From the NCBI GenBank assembly GCA_000697335.1, contig JNEM01008980.1:1-17307 (forward strand): 17,307 nt of DNA, read 5' to 3'. This DNA is from Conidiobolus incongruus B7586. Its lineage: Eukaryota > Entomophthoromycota > Entomophthoromycetes > Entomophthorales > Conidiobolaceae. The stretch's first letter is position 1; the number at the start of each line of letters is the position of its first letter. The notes beneath the pieces were generated by a model. It saw only the letters and a list, made by a program, of their open reading frames with translations, was not told the origin of the DNA and did no database searches. Below are positions 1-9,609 of the stretch, one piece after another. Made by a program: the position numbers and the translations under genes.

Positions 1-340
1 TAATATTAATAATAAATTTAAAATTTGAATAGGATATGAATAAAATAACTAAAAGATATTAAATATTCTTTAATAAATAAAATTATAAAAAAAATATTAA
101 AATAATTATACATATATTTTGAAAAAAAATATATTCATTCAAATTAATTATTAATAATTAATTTGAAGTTATATTTAAGATATTTGTATTATATTTAAAG
201 TATAACATAATCAATATTGTAATATTATAATATATATAAAGAACTTTAATATTTGTCATTAATTAAATAAAAGTCTATAATTTTTTTTGATAATCAGTAA
301 TATATATATATATTTGGATTTATATTCGGATGTAAAATAA
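1..340. other. AT-rich intergenic DNA
   Basis: Very A+T-rich sequence with frequent stops in all frames. It contains an (AT)n run at about 302-313, just before the GC-richer island begins. No gene or RNA is visible. Confidence 0.7.
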
Positions 341-364
341 TCTTGTCAATCACTCAAGTAACAG

Positions 365-691
365 CGATTACCACACTGAATCGAGAAGTCACACTGGAGA
401 ACACCCATTTCCTGAACTGGGTGGTTGTGTTCCTTTCTGTAACTGAGTCATTCCTATCCATAAATATCAACCATGAAAGCTAATATAAGACTATTACGAA
501 TGAACTAGTAAACATACGACTTTTATCTTCATTTCAAAAGTATCTAGTCTCTAAGTTTTTATCGTAACCCTCACAAAAGTATTGAGTTATTACGAGCGTG
601 AGATATTTTACTCGAAGAACCTGATTTATAGTAAGCCATTTTCATCTCATTTGGTGAACTCCATTTATTTGCTCTAACTCTGTGGTAATCG
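365..691. repeat. 11-bp inverted repeat bounding a ~327-bp block
   Basis: CGATTACCACA at 365-375 is matched by its exact reverse complement TGTGGTAATCG at 681-691. The two arms lie near the edges of the GC-richer island. They could be the ends of a small inverted-repeat element or the closing helix of an RNA of about 330 nt. No target-site duplication is clear. The right arm also takes part in a local hairpin, so the pairing is ambiguous. Confidence 0.4.
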
Positions 692-703
692 ATCGTTTAC
701 CAC
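682..703. repeat. Perfect 7-bp hairpin
   Basis: GTGGTAA at 682-688 and TTACCAC at 697-703 form a perfect stem around the eight-base loop TCGATCGT, which itself contains the palindrome CGATCG. It resembles a regulator-binding palindrome or an RNA hairpin. No terminal T-run follows, so a terminator is not suggested. Confidence 0.5.
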
Positions 704-2011
704 TAGCGATTCCACGTTTAAGCTCTAAGAGTCTATCTCCTCTCATAATTATGATCGTTAATCCAATATAGATTTATTTTAAAGAAATATAATAAATTAT
801 ATTATTTTTATATACTTTGTAAAGTTTAGAGTTATGAAAAAAAAGTAAAATAGATAATTGATTTAATCAAAGTTAAATTAAATTTATTACTTTAATATAA
901 ATTATTTTAGACTTAAATTTTATAATATGATGAATTATATTAATATTTGAAGATATGTCTTGTGTTTAATGTTGTTTAGTTTTTAGATAATATGTCACAA
1001 TTGATATTTCTGAGGTTTATGAAAAATTAAAATCTTAAAAGTATTAAAAGTATTATGATTGAATTGAGGGTGACTTGATAAAAAATAGTAGATATTTATT
1101 AATCAATAATAATATTATAATGAATTATTATATATTTTAGAAAAATTTGTAAAATTAAACAATATAAATATATAATTAATATTAATAACTGAATATTTAA
1201 TTTTATTTCAGACTAGTTATTCAAATTCAACAATTTAAAACACTAATTGCTAGTATTAGGATTAAGTAGTTAATACTATTTTTAATATATAATTCAATTT
1301 TAAAAATTATAATCCTTAATCTTAAAAAAATTATTAAAAATTGAATTATGTGTAAATTTTTCTGTATAAAATATGGTCAATTATCTAATTACTAAAATAT
1401 TAATATTTTTAAATTAACTGAATAAAAATTTTAAACAATTTTAATAATAAATATTGTTATTCTAAATGTATAATATAAAATAATTATTATGACAAAAATG
1501 ATTGGAATAATTTATATTAGTTTAACAACTATCGAATGATTATAATTTAAACTTTATTTGCATTTTATTCACCCCATACAAAATTTTTAAATTAAGTATT
1601 AATTTAAATATAGTGTTTATCTAATTTTAGTAATTTAAAGTTGTAAATTGAAATTTTTCAAAGATTATAAGTTATGACTATGATTATTATTAATCAATAT
1701 TATGGAATCAATAAATTTTAACATCAGAAATAAGAGATGAATCAACATTATTTAATCTAGATGATATTTTAAATTGCTAAGGATTATTTATAATATTCAA
1801 TATTGATTAGAAACATATGGACAACATTTTGATCATTAAATATAATATGTCCCTATTGTAGTTCCACCATATTATGTAATTGTAAGCTATAATAGGCTAT
1901 ATTAGTTTGTTTGAATAATGAATCGGGTCAATATGTTATTTTTTGATTAAATAGTTATCTTTTAATTATAATTTATTTGATTGTAGATTATATCAAAGAT
2001 TTTTTAAATCA

Positions 2012-2039
<28 letters not shown>
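2012..2039. repeat. (AT)14 microsatellite
   Basis: An uninterrupted AT dinucleotide run of 28 bases, the longest simple repeat in the window. It is self-complementary and can extrude as a hairpin. Confidence 0.9.
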
Positions 2040-2044
<5 letters not shown>

Positions 2045-2337
2045 TTTTAATATTATAAAAGTAAAATTTAAATAAAAATATGCATCATATTTACCAAAAT
2101 ATAATTTATGAATAATACTCTATTAATTTACATTTTTGAAGATTTATCTGGAAATATGAAATAATATTTAAAGAAGATTATTAGATAAAATAAAAAAGAA
2201 TGTGATGATATAAAATCATTATATTAAACTAGTATTCAGTTTAATGTTTGTGGAGAAAGTAAGGATATATGAATAACCCCAAATAGACGAAATTGAACTC
2301 ATTTTCAGTTAACTTGAATCTGATGATTTTATTATCT

Positions 2338-2984
2338 AAACCCTGCAAAATAAAATTGATTTTTATATTAGTTTAATTATAACGAGATAATTTTAATTCG
2401 AATTTTTCAGGGTTAAAACTAATTTTAAATAATTTTTTTCAATATACCTTGACTTAAATTTATCAGCTATTAATGTTATTCAATTTCCTATTAAAGTCAA
2501 AAAAATTCATACTTTGGTAAGTGGATTTATAGATAGATTGATGATTATCTAAATATACATTTAGTTTTATATTAGTAAGATATGATTAATCTTGTTAAAT
2601 ACAGAAAAAAGAATTAGCTTAGTATTTTATGCAGTCCAAATGCTTTTTCAAATTTATTTTTCATTTATATATATTCATGATACTCAGATGATTAGTTACC
2701 ATTCATTAACTCATATCAAAATATAGAGTAATTGTTATCAAGTTGATTATTTTAAATAAAACTAAGAATTTAAGAAAGTATTATTAAGTGATATAACTCA
2801 AGCACAAACTAGTGTTACTAATATGAAATAGTTGATGGAATTCATTTTATTATATATAGAGTAGTTAATGATAAATTCTAATTTAAATATTATACTTATG
2901 CTAATTATCACGTTTATTCAATTTGAGTGACGATATGTAAATTTAGTATTGATTTCAATAATATTTAGCCTAATTGCAGGGTTT
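2338..2984. repeat. Spaced inverted and direct repeats around CCCTGC
   Basis: AAACCCTGCAA at 2338-2348 has its exact reverse complement TTGCAGGGTTT at 2974-2984. A direct partner of the right arm, CAGGGTTAAAACTAAT, starts at 2408 and resembles CAGGGTTTTAAAACTAAT starting at 2977. The GC-rich core makes chance less likely than for the usual AT-only matches here. The repeats could be traces of a decayed element, but no coding parts are visible between them. Confidence 0.3.
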
Positions 2985-5153
2985 TAAAACTAATATTTGA
3001 ACATATCTAATAATGATTATATAAAATCAGCTAGATAATAATACTTGAATGAGCATTTTTATAAGATAAATAGAACTCTGTTTTGTTAACCAAAGTACTA
3101 CATATATAATATTCTAATCTGATAAATTAAACTTAAATTCAAACAAATATATATTTTTTCATAAATAAAACTTAATTACTGATAATATTTTACCAGTATG
3201 TTATAAACTCTGTCATTTTGGTAAAATTCATCATTATTTCAATCACACGAATAGTTTAAACCAAATAAAATTAATTAAACTCAATATATTATTCAAGCGT
3301 GTATATAAATAAATTGTTTTAAATATAAGTTTAAACCTTGTAGAATTATAATAAAAATTATATTTAGTAATTATTATTATGATTATTATTAATATTAAAA
3401 AATAAAAATCTTAGAATATTTTTTTATAAAAGAATATAATTAAATATTTTAATAAAATGAAATCTTTTTAATAATCTGAAATTTAATTGTAAGATTAATT
3501 TGAAAAATTTAAGGGTGTTAATAGAATTTAAACAATAGTTAATTTGTTCTATAGAGTAATATTTTATAATATCAATTACTTACAATGAGTTAATTGATTA
3601 AACAATAACTTTATAAAGTTTGAAACTATATATGATTATAGAATAGTACAATTTTGAATTTATCAATTCAAATAATAATACATTTACAATAGCCATATTC
3701 GATAATCATCTTAAAAGTCACCTCTAATTCCGACAAATTTTGCACTAAAAATTTCATTTAAATATTAAAGAATATAGGGTTTGATCTTCAGCCTGTAATA
3801 GTTAAATCAATTAATAATTTTGTATTCAATAATGAAATAGTAAAGCATGATGAATTCAATAGAGATCGAACTATAAATTAAATAATGAAATTAATATATA
3901 AAAGTAATAATAATTTATAATTTTATATTTAATAAAATTACTTATATATTAATTAAATTTTTTTTATTTAATGAAACTATTATCAGATTTAATCAAGTTT
4001 CATTATTAATTGGTATTATGATCTTAGATTTAAAATTTTTATTACTTTTAATAATATTATATATATTTCATAATTACTATTATAATATTTATAGTTAAAA
4101 ATTTTATTTTAAGTTGAAAAATATAAATTTTGAATTAATAGTTTTATATTAAGTTTAAATTTAAGGTTACTAATAAATTGAGGAAATGGTTTGATACTCA
4201 TTTTATAATATTCTTATTAGTTTAAAATTAGATAGAATTATCGTTGATTAAATCATCCTTTATTCTAAAATTAATAAAGCCATATTATAGATTATATATT
4301 CATAATATCTATACAGCGATATACCCATAGATAAAGGATATCAAGTATTTTATTGATAAAATTGTATCCAATATGAACTATATGAATTTGAATTTGAACA
4401 ATTATCCCTTAAAAAAATGAATATAAAAGTTAAATAACTATTAGCTTAAAAACTCCAATATTAACTAAATTAAATATGTAATTTAGGTTAAAAATAAAAT
4501 TAAATTAAGTTATTAAAATAGAAATTATAATTAAATGAATATTCTATCAAATAATTAGTCTAAGATCTAATTTATTTACTTAATGTAGATTAATAAACCG
4601 AATTTTAAAATATTATAAGGTTAATTAATTTTTATTTTCTCAAAATAATGATATAATATTGAAAATAGAATCTTTTTTTTGTATTATTAATAAATTTAAA
4701 ATAACTTTTATAATATTAATTAAAAATTAATTTTTAGTATTTAAAATAAAGAAATAATAAAATAACTCTATAAAATACTAAATTATATATAGGTATAATC
4801 TTGTTTTATTAATATATAGATACAAAAATACTTATTAATTATTATATTAAAATAAAAAAAGAATTTTTTTTAAAAAAATTGAAATTTTGAATTAATTTCA
4901 ATAATATAATTTGAGATATACTGTGTCTTCCATATGCTAAATTTGTATTTAAACTTGTGATGAATTCCATATATATACATCAATATATGTCAGTTTGCTT
5001 GAAATTCAAATCAATTGATCTCAAGCTTCCAAGTTTAATCTAATTCGCTTGGTTGAGCCTTATATCCCATGGTGGTATATATAATTAGTAGCTATTCTAT
5101 GTAATTTTTGATAACTCCTTAACCATCCAAAAACACTTCATTTCAATCCAATT

Positions 5154-5170
5154 GGGGGAGAGAGGGAGGG
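5154..5170 (+). repeat. G-rich purine tract
   Basis: An all-purine run made of G-blocks separated by single or alternating A, so its minus strand is a pyrimidine tract. It lies 30-46 bases beyond the stop codon of the zinc-finger gene, in its probable 3' untranslated region. It could form a triplex, but with only three G-blocks it is short of a standard G-quadruplex. Confidence 0.7.
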
Positions 5171-5187
5171 ATAATAATAATAATAAT
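5171..5187. repeat. (ATA)n triplet microsatellite
   Basis: Nearly six ATA units follow the purine tract directly. On the gene strand this is an ATT/TAT repeat in the probable 3' untranslated region of the zinc-finger gene. Confidence 0.85.
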
Positions 5188-5199
5188 GAAGTATTTGAA

Positions 5200-5688
5200 T
5201 TAGGAGTATGAAGGGAATAAAGATCTTCTAACCCATGAGAACTCTCTAGGGGATCTTCTAGGTCCGTGGTTTTTAAATTTAACATGGGCATTGAGATGAT
5301 TCAGTGCACCAAAAGCCTTGTCACATCCTGGATAATTGCAGGAATAAAATCTTTGGACTTCGTGGAATTTCCTTCTTGGTCTCTTGGTTCTTTTTTCTGA
5401 TGGAGACTTCATTTCAGATTGTGATACAATATTATTGTCATTAGTCCATATGAGGTCTGAAGAGGATGAGGAAACTTGGGATGAGCAATCTTGTGATGGA
5501 GAATGGTGAATGGGATTTTCAAGGATTAGGTTACCAAACATCTCCTCAAACGTCGGTAATTGGTTAATTTCTTGGTTATGACATGGGTTTTGAAGTAGAT
5601 CATATTTGGACTTAATCTTAGGGAAAGGGAGGGTGAGCGAAGAAGAGCAGATGAAGTTTGAGCCTGTGGAATATGAGCTGGATAACAT
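5200..5688 (-). CDS. C2H2 zinc-finger protein, CON7-like
   Basis: This is a 162-residue protein with an ATG at 5688, an in-frame stop upstream and a TATA box 61 nt upstream, which supports this start. Near the C-terminus is one C2H2 finger: Cys117, Cys122, His135 and His141 in a C-x4-C-x12-H-x5-H arrangement, with the helix read as GALNHLNAHV. A basic patch, KRTKRPRRK (99-107), sits just before the finger and probably acts as a nuclear signal and DNA contact. The HGPRRSPREF stretch after it also fits the family. As recalled, fungal CON7-type regulators carry a similar basic flank, a [Y/F]G-x-LNHLNAH finger and a P-x-EF tail. The N-terminal half is Ser-rich and of low complexity (65-78). Oddities: family members are usually much longer, and the tail ends 21 residues after the last histidine instead of running into the charged helix (EIRKEW-like). 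The role is inferred to be nuclear transcription control. Targets are unknown. Confidence 0.8.
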   Translation of the reverse strand: MLSSSYSTGSNFICSSSLTLPFPKIKSKYDLLQNPCHNQEINQLPTFEEMFGNLILENPIHHSPSQDCSSQVSSSSSDLIWTNDNNIVSQSEMKSPSEKRTKRPRRKFHEVQRFYSCNYPGCDKAFGALNHLNAHVKFKNHGPRRSPREFSWVRRSLFPSYS

Positions 5689-5749
5689 GTGAACAATAAA
5701 GTTGAAATTGGAAGAAATTTCTGAGGAGATGGAATAGACAATGAGAAGG

Positions 5750-5757
5750 TTTATATA
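5750..5757 (-). promoter_or_regulatory. TATA box of the zinc-finger gene
   Basis: The minus strand reads TATATAAA, with 61 bases between it and the ATG. A start site about 30 bases downstream would leave a leader of some 30 bases. That leader is pyrimidine-rich (TTCTC, CCATCTCC, TTTCTTCC) and has no ATG before the start codon. Chance TATA matches are frequent in DNA this AT-rich, so the support comes from its position. Confidence 0.5.
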
Positions 5758-5759
5758 CC

Positions 5760-6110
5760 CATTAATTAATCACAATTCTCCTTTATTAATCCATCTAAAT
5801 TAGTTTAAATACAAATATATGGTTAATATTTGAAATTCATACTACTCAATTGAGAATTCAGTGTATTTGAATGGTGAATATGGAAATGCTGGATTAAGTA
5901 AGGATGCCGTAAATATTTAATAATATTTGGATGCTAATTCCCAATATTTTATTGTTACAAATAATCGTTTTGAAATGTTCTGCTGAAGGGAAAGGGGGTT
6001 GCCACAATCAAGTTTGAGCTGTATTATTCTATTTTTGTCCATTTCAGTTTTAGTGATCGTTTGTCCAACCTCCCCAAACAACTAACCCATTCTTTAGTTT
6101 GTTGAATTTA
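5760..6110 (-). promoter_or_regulatory. Upstream region of the zinc-finger gene
   Basis: This 350-bp stretch precedes the TATA box. It changes from AT-rich near the gene to clearly GC-richer at 5985-6100, which is unusual here and suggests constraint. On the gene strand it contains a C-run, AACCCCCTTTCCC, near 5990-6002, which includes CCCCT, the core of the stress-response element bound by Msn2/4-type factors in yeasts. Whether it functions here is unknown. Confidence 0.3.
5917..6042 (-). CDS. Short open frame upstream of zinc-finger gene
   Basis: An ATG-initiated frame of 41 codons on the same strand as the zinc-finger gene, ending about 160 bases before its TATA box. It lies in a locally GC-richer patch (about 5980-6110). 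The product would start MDKNRIIQLKLD and has no recognised domain, signal peptide or membrane segment. It could be a small gene, an upstream exon of a longer transcript, or simply promoter DNA read as protein. I cannot see splice sites that would join it to the finger gene, and its length is within chance expectation. Confidence 0.15.
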   Translation of the reverse strand: MDKNRIIQLKLDCGNPLSLQQNISKRLFVTIKYWELASKYY

Positions 6111-6257
6111 GATGAAATTTAAAACAATTAACAATTAACCCTAATTCAGTTAATATACATATAATTCATTTCAATTTTATTCATCTTTATTTATATTACA
6201 TAAAATTTAATAAATTCATAAAATATTATATTTAAAAAAGAGCAAAATTATTAACAT

Positions 6258-6300
6258 ATATCTTGATTCAATCAAGGGGTATAATATTTAATCAAGATAT
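6258..6300. repeat. Nested 11-bp inverted repeat
   Basis: ATATCTTGATT at 6258-6268 pairs perfectly with AATCAAGATAT at 6290-6300 across a 21-base spacer. A second AATCAAG copy at 6270-6276 gives an alternative 7-bp hairpin (6262-6276) with a one-base loop. Two alternative pairings sharing one arm could be a switch-like structure, a protein-binding palindrome set, or chance in AT-rich DNA. It lies about 500 bp upstream of the zinc-finger gene TATA box. Confidence 0.5.
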
Positions 6301-6455
6301 CAATACCGAATTTCATTAGTTTTATTTTTAAAATTAATAAGTATTATTTAATAGTATCTGACTCAGTTACTTTTAATGGTTCAATATAATTATTTAATAC
6401 AATAATAATTTTTTTTCAATTATCCTTAATATAATTAATTAATTTATTAATTTAT

Positions 6456-6520
6456 TAATATTTGAAATGGATTTGAATAATGACTAATTAATGAAATCAT
6501 CAAATAAATTTCAAATATTA
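6456..6520. repeat. 13-bp perfect inverted repeat
   Basis: TAATATTTGAAAT at 6456-6468 and ATTTCAAATATTA at 6508-6520 are exact reverse complements separated by 39 bases. Only A, T and one G:C pair are involved, so it may be fortuitous. No flanking duplication is seen. Confidence 0.45.
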
Positions 6521-7682
6521 TCAAAATTATTATTTTAATATTGATTATTTTGTAACTTTAACATGATCTTGTAATATGATCATTATTTATAATACAATAG
6601 ATTTAAGAGATTCCGATGATTATTACTTTATTAAGATGAATAATTTAATTATCACAAAATATAATTTCAAACAATTTTATAATAATATTATGATCCAATA
6701 ACATTTTTTTAATACAAAATATGATGTTTGAAGATATAAAAATAAATAATACTTAAAATTTGATACTTGGTTATTTGAATTTTTAACACTGTACCAATGT
6801 AGAGTTGGGTATTAATCTTAATATTAATACTACTATATTAGAAAATTGATTTTTTGAGGTTTTAATAATTTAACCATTACCGATACTCCACAATTTTGAA
6901 ATATAAAATTCGATGATAATCAAAATTGAATCATCATTACATATTCACTAAAATTAAAAGATAAAATAATAGTATTTAATATAGAAAAATATTACTATTA
7001 ATTCATTTATATACATAAGTAAACTTTGTATTTTGTAATATTATTCTTTTTTCCAAAATACTAAAAAAAACTAGCTGAAAGATTCCAATTCCAAATTCAT
7101 TCTAAATATAATTATTTTAAAAAAAATTTTGTAATGTTGCAGAATATTCAACCTTGTTTCTCTATTTTTGATTTCAAATTAGCGGATGATTATTAATATA
7201 AAGAATATTATACACTGAATTTATTCTTAAATACTTGTTAATTGAATTTTGAAATTGTAAATTTAAGTCAATAAATTACTTTAAATAGATATTAGCGAAA
7301 ATAATTTTATATTTTGATTAATAATTCTAATGGTTAAAATATGGGAATAATAATACTTGGATAAATAAAAATGATTATGTATATGCTAAATTAAAAGCAA
7401 TTGTGAATTAATATATCAACGAACATGTCATTATTCTTTAATGTCAAATTAAAAGCTGAAAAATCATTGAAATAGTTCTCAATTGTTTTAATCGCTATCA
7501 AATATAAGGTTTTATTTAAATGAAGCTGTAAAAAAATTAACAATTTTAAAAAATTAAAAATATTTAATTATTATAAAAGAAAGCTTTTGATTAATTAAAT
7601 AAAATTTAGTTAAAATTTTTATTAACCAATAATGATAGATATACAATTATTAGAAAATTATATGATTTGAGTAACTCCAGTA

Positions 7683-7698
7683 TTACCAAATTTGGTAA
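7683..7698. repeat. 16-bp perfect palindrome
   Basis: TTACCAAATTTGGTAA reads the same on both strands without a spacer. It is the kind of site a dimeric DNA-binding protein would use, but no gene is nearby to be controlled. Confidence 0.6.
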
Positions 7699-8596
7699 AA
7701 GTTCAAAAAAAACACTGTTATATATATAGAATCCAAATTATATATATTTTATTGTATATTCTGCTTACTTAAAAATTTCAACACTAATACTATTATATCA
7801 TCTTAAAATTATAATATAATATCTATTCACAACCCTATAAATATTCTAATAAAATTTGATAAAATATAGAAAAAACCAATTCTTGGCTAGTATTGTCATG
7901 TCAAATATATTAGATCATTGAAATATTTTAAATAAAATAAAATTCGATTTAAAATATTTTAAACCTACGCAATACAATTAATTGTTTATAAAATATTGTT
8001 TAGGTATAGTCTCATATCTATACAATTATCAATAACATTTTTTATATTATTTAAAATAACTTAAAATAGTTAATGTTATAGCTTTTATTTTTAAAATAAT
8101 TTTACTTGTATTGAATATTTTTACTAATTATTATGATTTTCTTAATAAATATTATATTTCATATATTAAATATTTTTTGATTTTAATAATCTTTATGAAA
8201 AAATTCTTATTATAATTTTTAAATTCAAGAAAAAAAAATTAAGTTTTTTTCTACTTTATAATTTATTCATTAATATTTCTAATAAATCAATAGTATCTTT
8301 TTAATACAATTAATATTTTAATATATATAAAGATATTATAAAAAATTTTTCATTGATTAAACTTATATGAAACTTAATATTAAAAAAAGAGAAGAACAAG
8401 AATTCTGATGTAGATCAAATTAAAATGAATAAATCGATAAATTTTAATTTGTTAAAAAAAAATTAATTTTATTGGATAATAATAAATTTTAAAATAAAAT
8501 AAAAATTTCCATTAAATCAAATATTTAAGTTATTTTATTACTAAATTAAGTTATATTATAAAGTTTTTTTAATTTGAAAATTATTGGATGAAATTT

Positions 8597-8629
8597 GGAG
8601 AGGGAGAGAGAGAGAGAGAGAAAGGGAAA
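8597..8629 (+). repeat. GA-rich purine run
   Basis: Thirty-three consecutive purines centred on a (GA) dinucleotide repeat of about nine units at 8604-8621. GAGA tracts can exclude nucleosomes or form triplexes. Here it is an isolated microsatellite with no gene within 1 kb on either side that I can support. Confidence 0.85.
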
Positions 8630-9600
8630 TGGTGATCGAATTTTAAAATTCAGATTGCTAAAATAGAATTTGAAGTACAATGAAGTTAGTTTAATATTTT
8701 TATTTTTTTGTTTGAATTTGAAATTTCAATTTTTAATTTGATAATAATTTGAAAAACTTCCTTTTATAGTTAATACTTTGGAGTTTTAATTTTAAATATA
8801 CCTGTTTTTTATTGTATAATAGGTGTCAATTTCAACTTAATTTTTTTAAAACTAGATACTAAATTTTAATAGAGATTACGGAATATTAAAGTTTGAATGA
8901 TGTCATGAACAAGTCATTTGAAGATCATATCTCTAACCTTACAAGAATGATACGATCAATCAATGAGCTAAAAATTCAACTAAAATATTACTAGTAAAAT
9001 ATCAGGATATTTGTGAAAAGCCTAAATTCTTTTTAATGGATTAAGTTTAGCTTATAACACTGGTTGATATTTTTTAATCCTTTAATTCTTTAATCAAACC
9101 ATACAAACTATCATCAATTATGATAAAATTATTATGTTAATATGATATAATAAATGAACTATATTAAAAATGAAAAATACTAAAAATTTTACTATTACTT
9201 GATGAAAAAAAACCAGGTTGTGTTAATAATATATAATTTTATGTAATTCAATATGATCTGAATGATCAAATGATCAATATATATCGTTGATATTTTGTAT
9301 TTAAATGTTTAAAATTGAATATTGGATTGAGTAGATTTATCAATTTAAAAAGAATTATCTGATATTTCTAAATCTATTCCATTTTAATTCAAGTATATAT
9401 TTTAGGAGTTTTTATTTAACAATCATTGGAGTCTATAGCTTAAATGATTGCTAGATAGAATTAATGCATGTTTTACAGCTGGCTTTTATCTCTATTTATG
9501 TCTAATTTTATTCAACAAAATTTAGTCAAAATAAAACCAATAAATCAACTCTTTCATTCATGTAAATTGTAAATTTTCTCTCTATCTGAACTGTGATAAA
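8630..9600. other. AT-rich tract, no gene apart from possible fossil
   Basis: Apart from the possible reverse-transcriptase-like remnant at 8890-8991, nothing gene-like is visible. GC content is slightly above the window average between 8880 and 9010 and again from 9420 on. Confidence 0.5.
8890..8991 (+). mobile_element. Possible Ty3/Gypsy reverse-transcriptase fossil
   Basis: A 34-codon open stretch includes the motif SFEDH followed by a Leu/Ile-spaced helix. It resembles the segment just after the YxDD box of Ty3/Gypsy-type reverse transcriptases, where (S/T)FEEH and a regularly spaced hydrophobic helix are typical. The catalytic box itself is not convincingly preserved and no flanking LTRs, primer site or other pol domains could be delimited. 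If real, it is an old, broken fragment. The match is short and could be chance. Confidence 0.25.
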
Positions 9601-9609
9601 TGATTAAAG

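Larger units (their letters stand above)
341..765. other. GC-richer island of unknown nature
   Basis: This stretch is roughly 40% GC and contains several CpGs, against near 20% GC on both sides, so it stands out as a separate block. No protein family is recognisable. The longest open frames are about 60 codons on the plus strand (301-483, no ATG) and about 44 codons on the minus strand, ending near 638. Neither is exceptional for this base composition. The block is rich in local inverted repeats: an 11-bp pair at 365-375 and 681-691, a 7-bp-stem hairpin at 682-703, and an interrupted hairpin at 396-433. It could be a structured non-coding RNA, a small non-autonomous element, or a decayed coding fragment. 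The sequence does not decide between these. Confidence 0.55.
766..5150. other. Long gene-free AT-rich tract
   Basis: About 4.4 kb of sequence near 80-85% A+T with dense stops in all six frames and no open frame of note. It holds one long dinucleotide run and an isolated GC-containing inverted and direct repeat set around 2338-2997. Otherwise I see nothing gene-like. The last 200 bases, from about 4920, are slightly richer in GC and lie downstream of the minus-strand zinc-finger gene, so they may include its 3' untranslated region. Confidence 0.7.
6111..8590. other. Gene-free AT-rich tract with inverted repeats
   Basis: About 2.5 kb of AT-rich DNA with no coding signal. It holds three notable perfect inverted repeats, listed separately. 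No tRNA-like or RNA gene-like pattern was found. Confidence 0.65.

Noticed and set aside
672-720. Small-subunit rRNA fragment on the minus strand (TGGAATCGCTAGTGGT resembles the GGAATCGCTAGTAAT segment near the 3' end of 16S rRNA)
   Set aside because: The match is confined to about a dozen bases. The sequence that should follow (the decoding-site region) is absent on either side.
5097-5291. Open frame of 64 codons overlapping the 3' end of the zinc-finger gene on the same strand
   Set aside because: It is another frame of the zinc-finger coding region running into its 3' flank, rich in Leu and Ser from the pyrimidine tract. It has no domain and no promoter of its own.
5526-5741. Open frame of 71 codons overlapping the 5' part of the zinc-finger gene
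   Set aside because: It needs a TTG start and is a second reading of the Ser-rich coding region and leader. The finger-bearing frame has an ATG, a placed TATA box and a recognisable domain.
6359-6365. TGACTCA bZIP/Gcn4-type site, with the complement TGAGTCA at 444-450
   Set aside because: A seven-base match is expected by chance in 17 kb, and neither site is at a promoter I can support.
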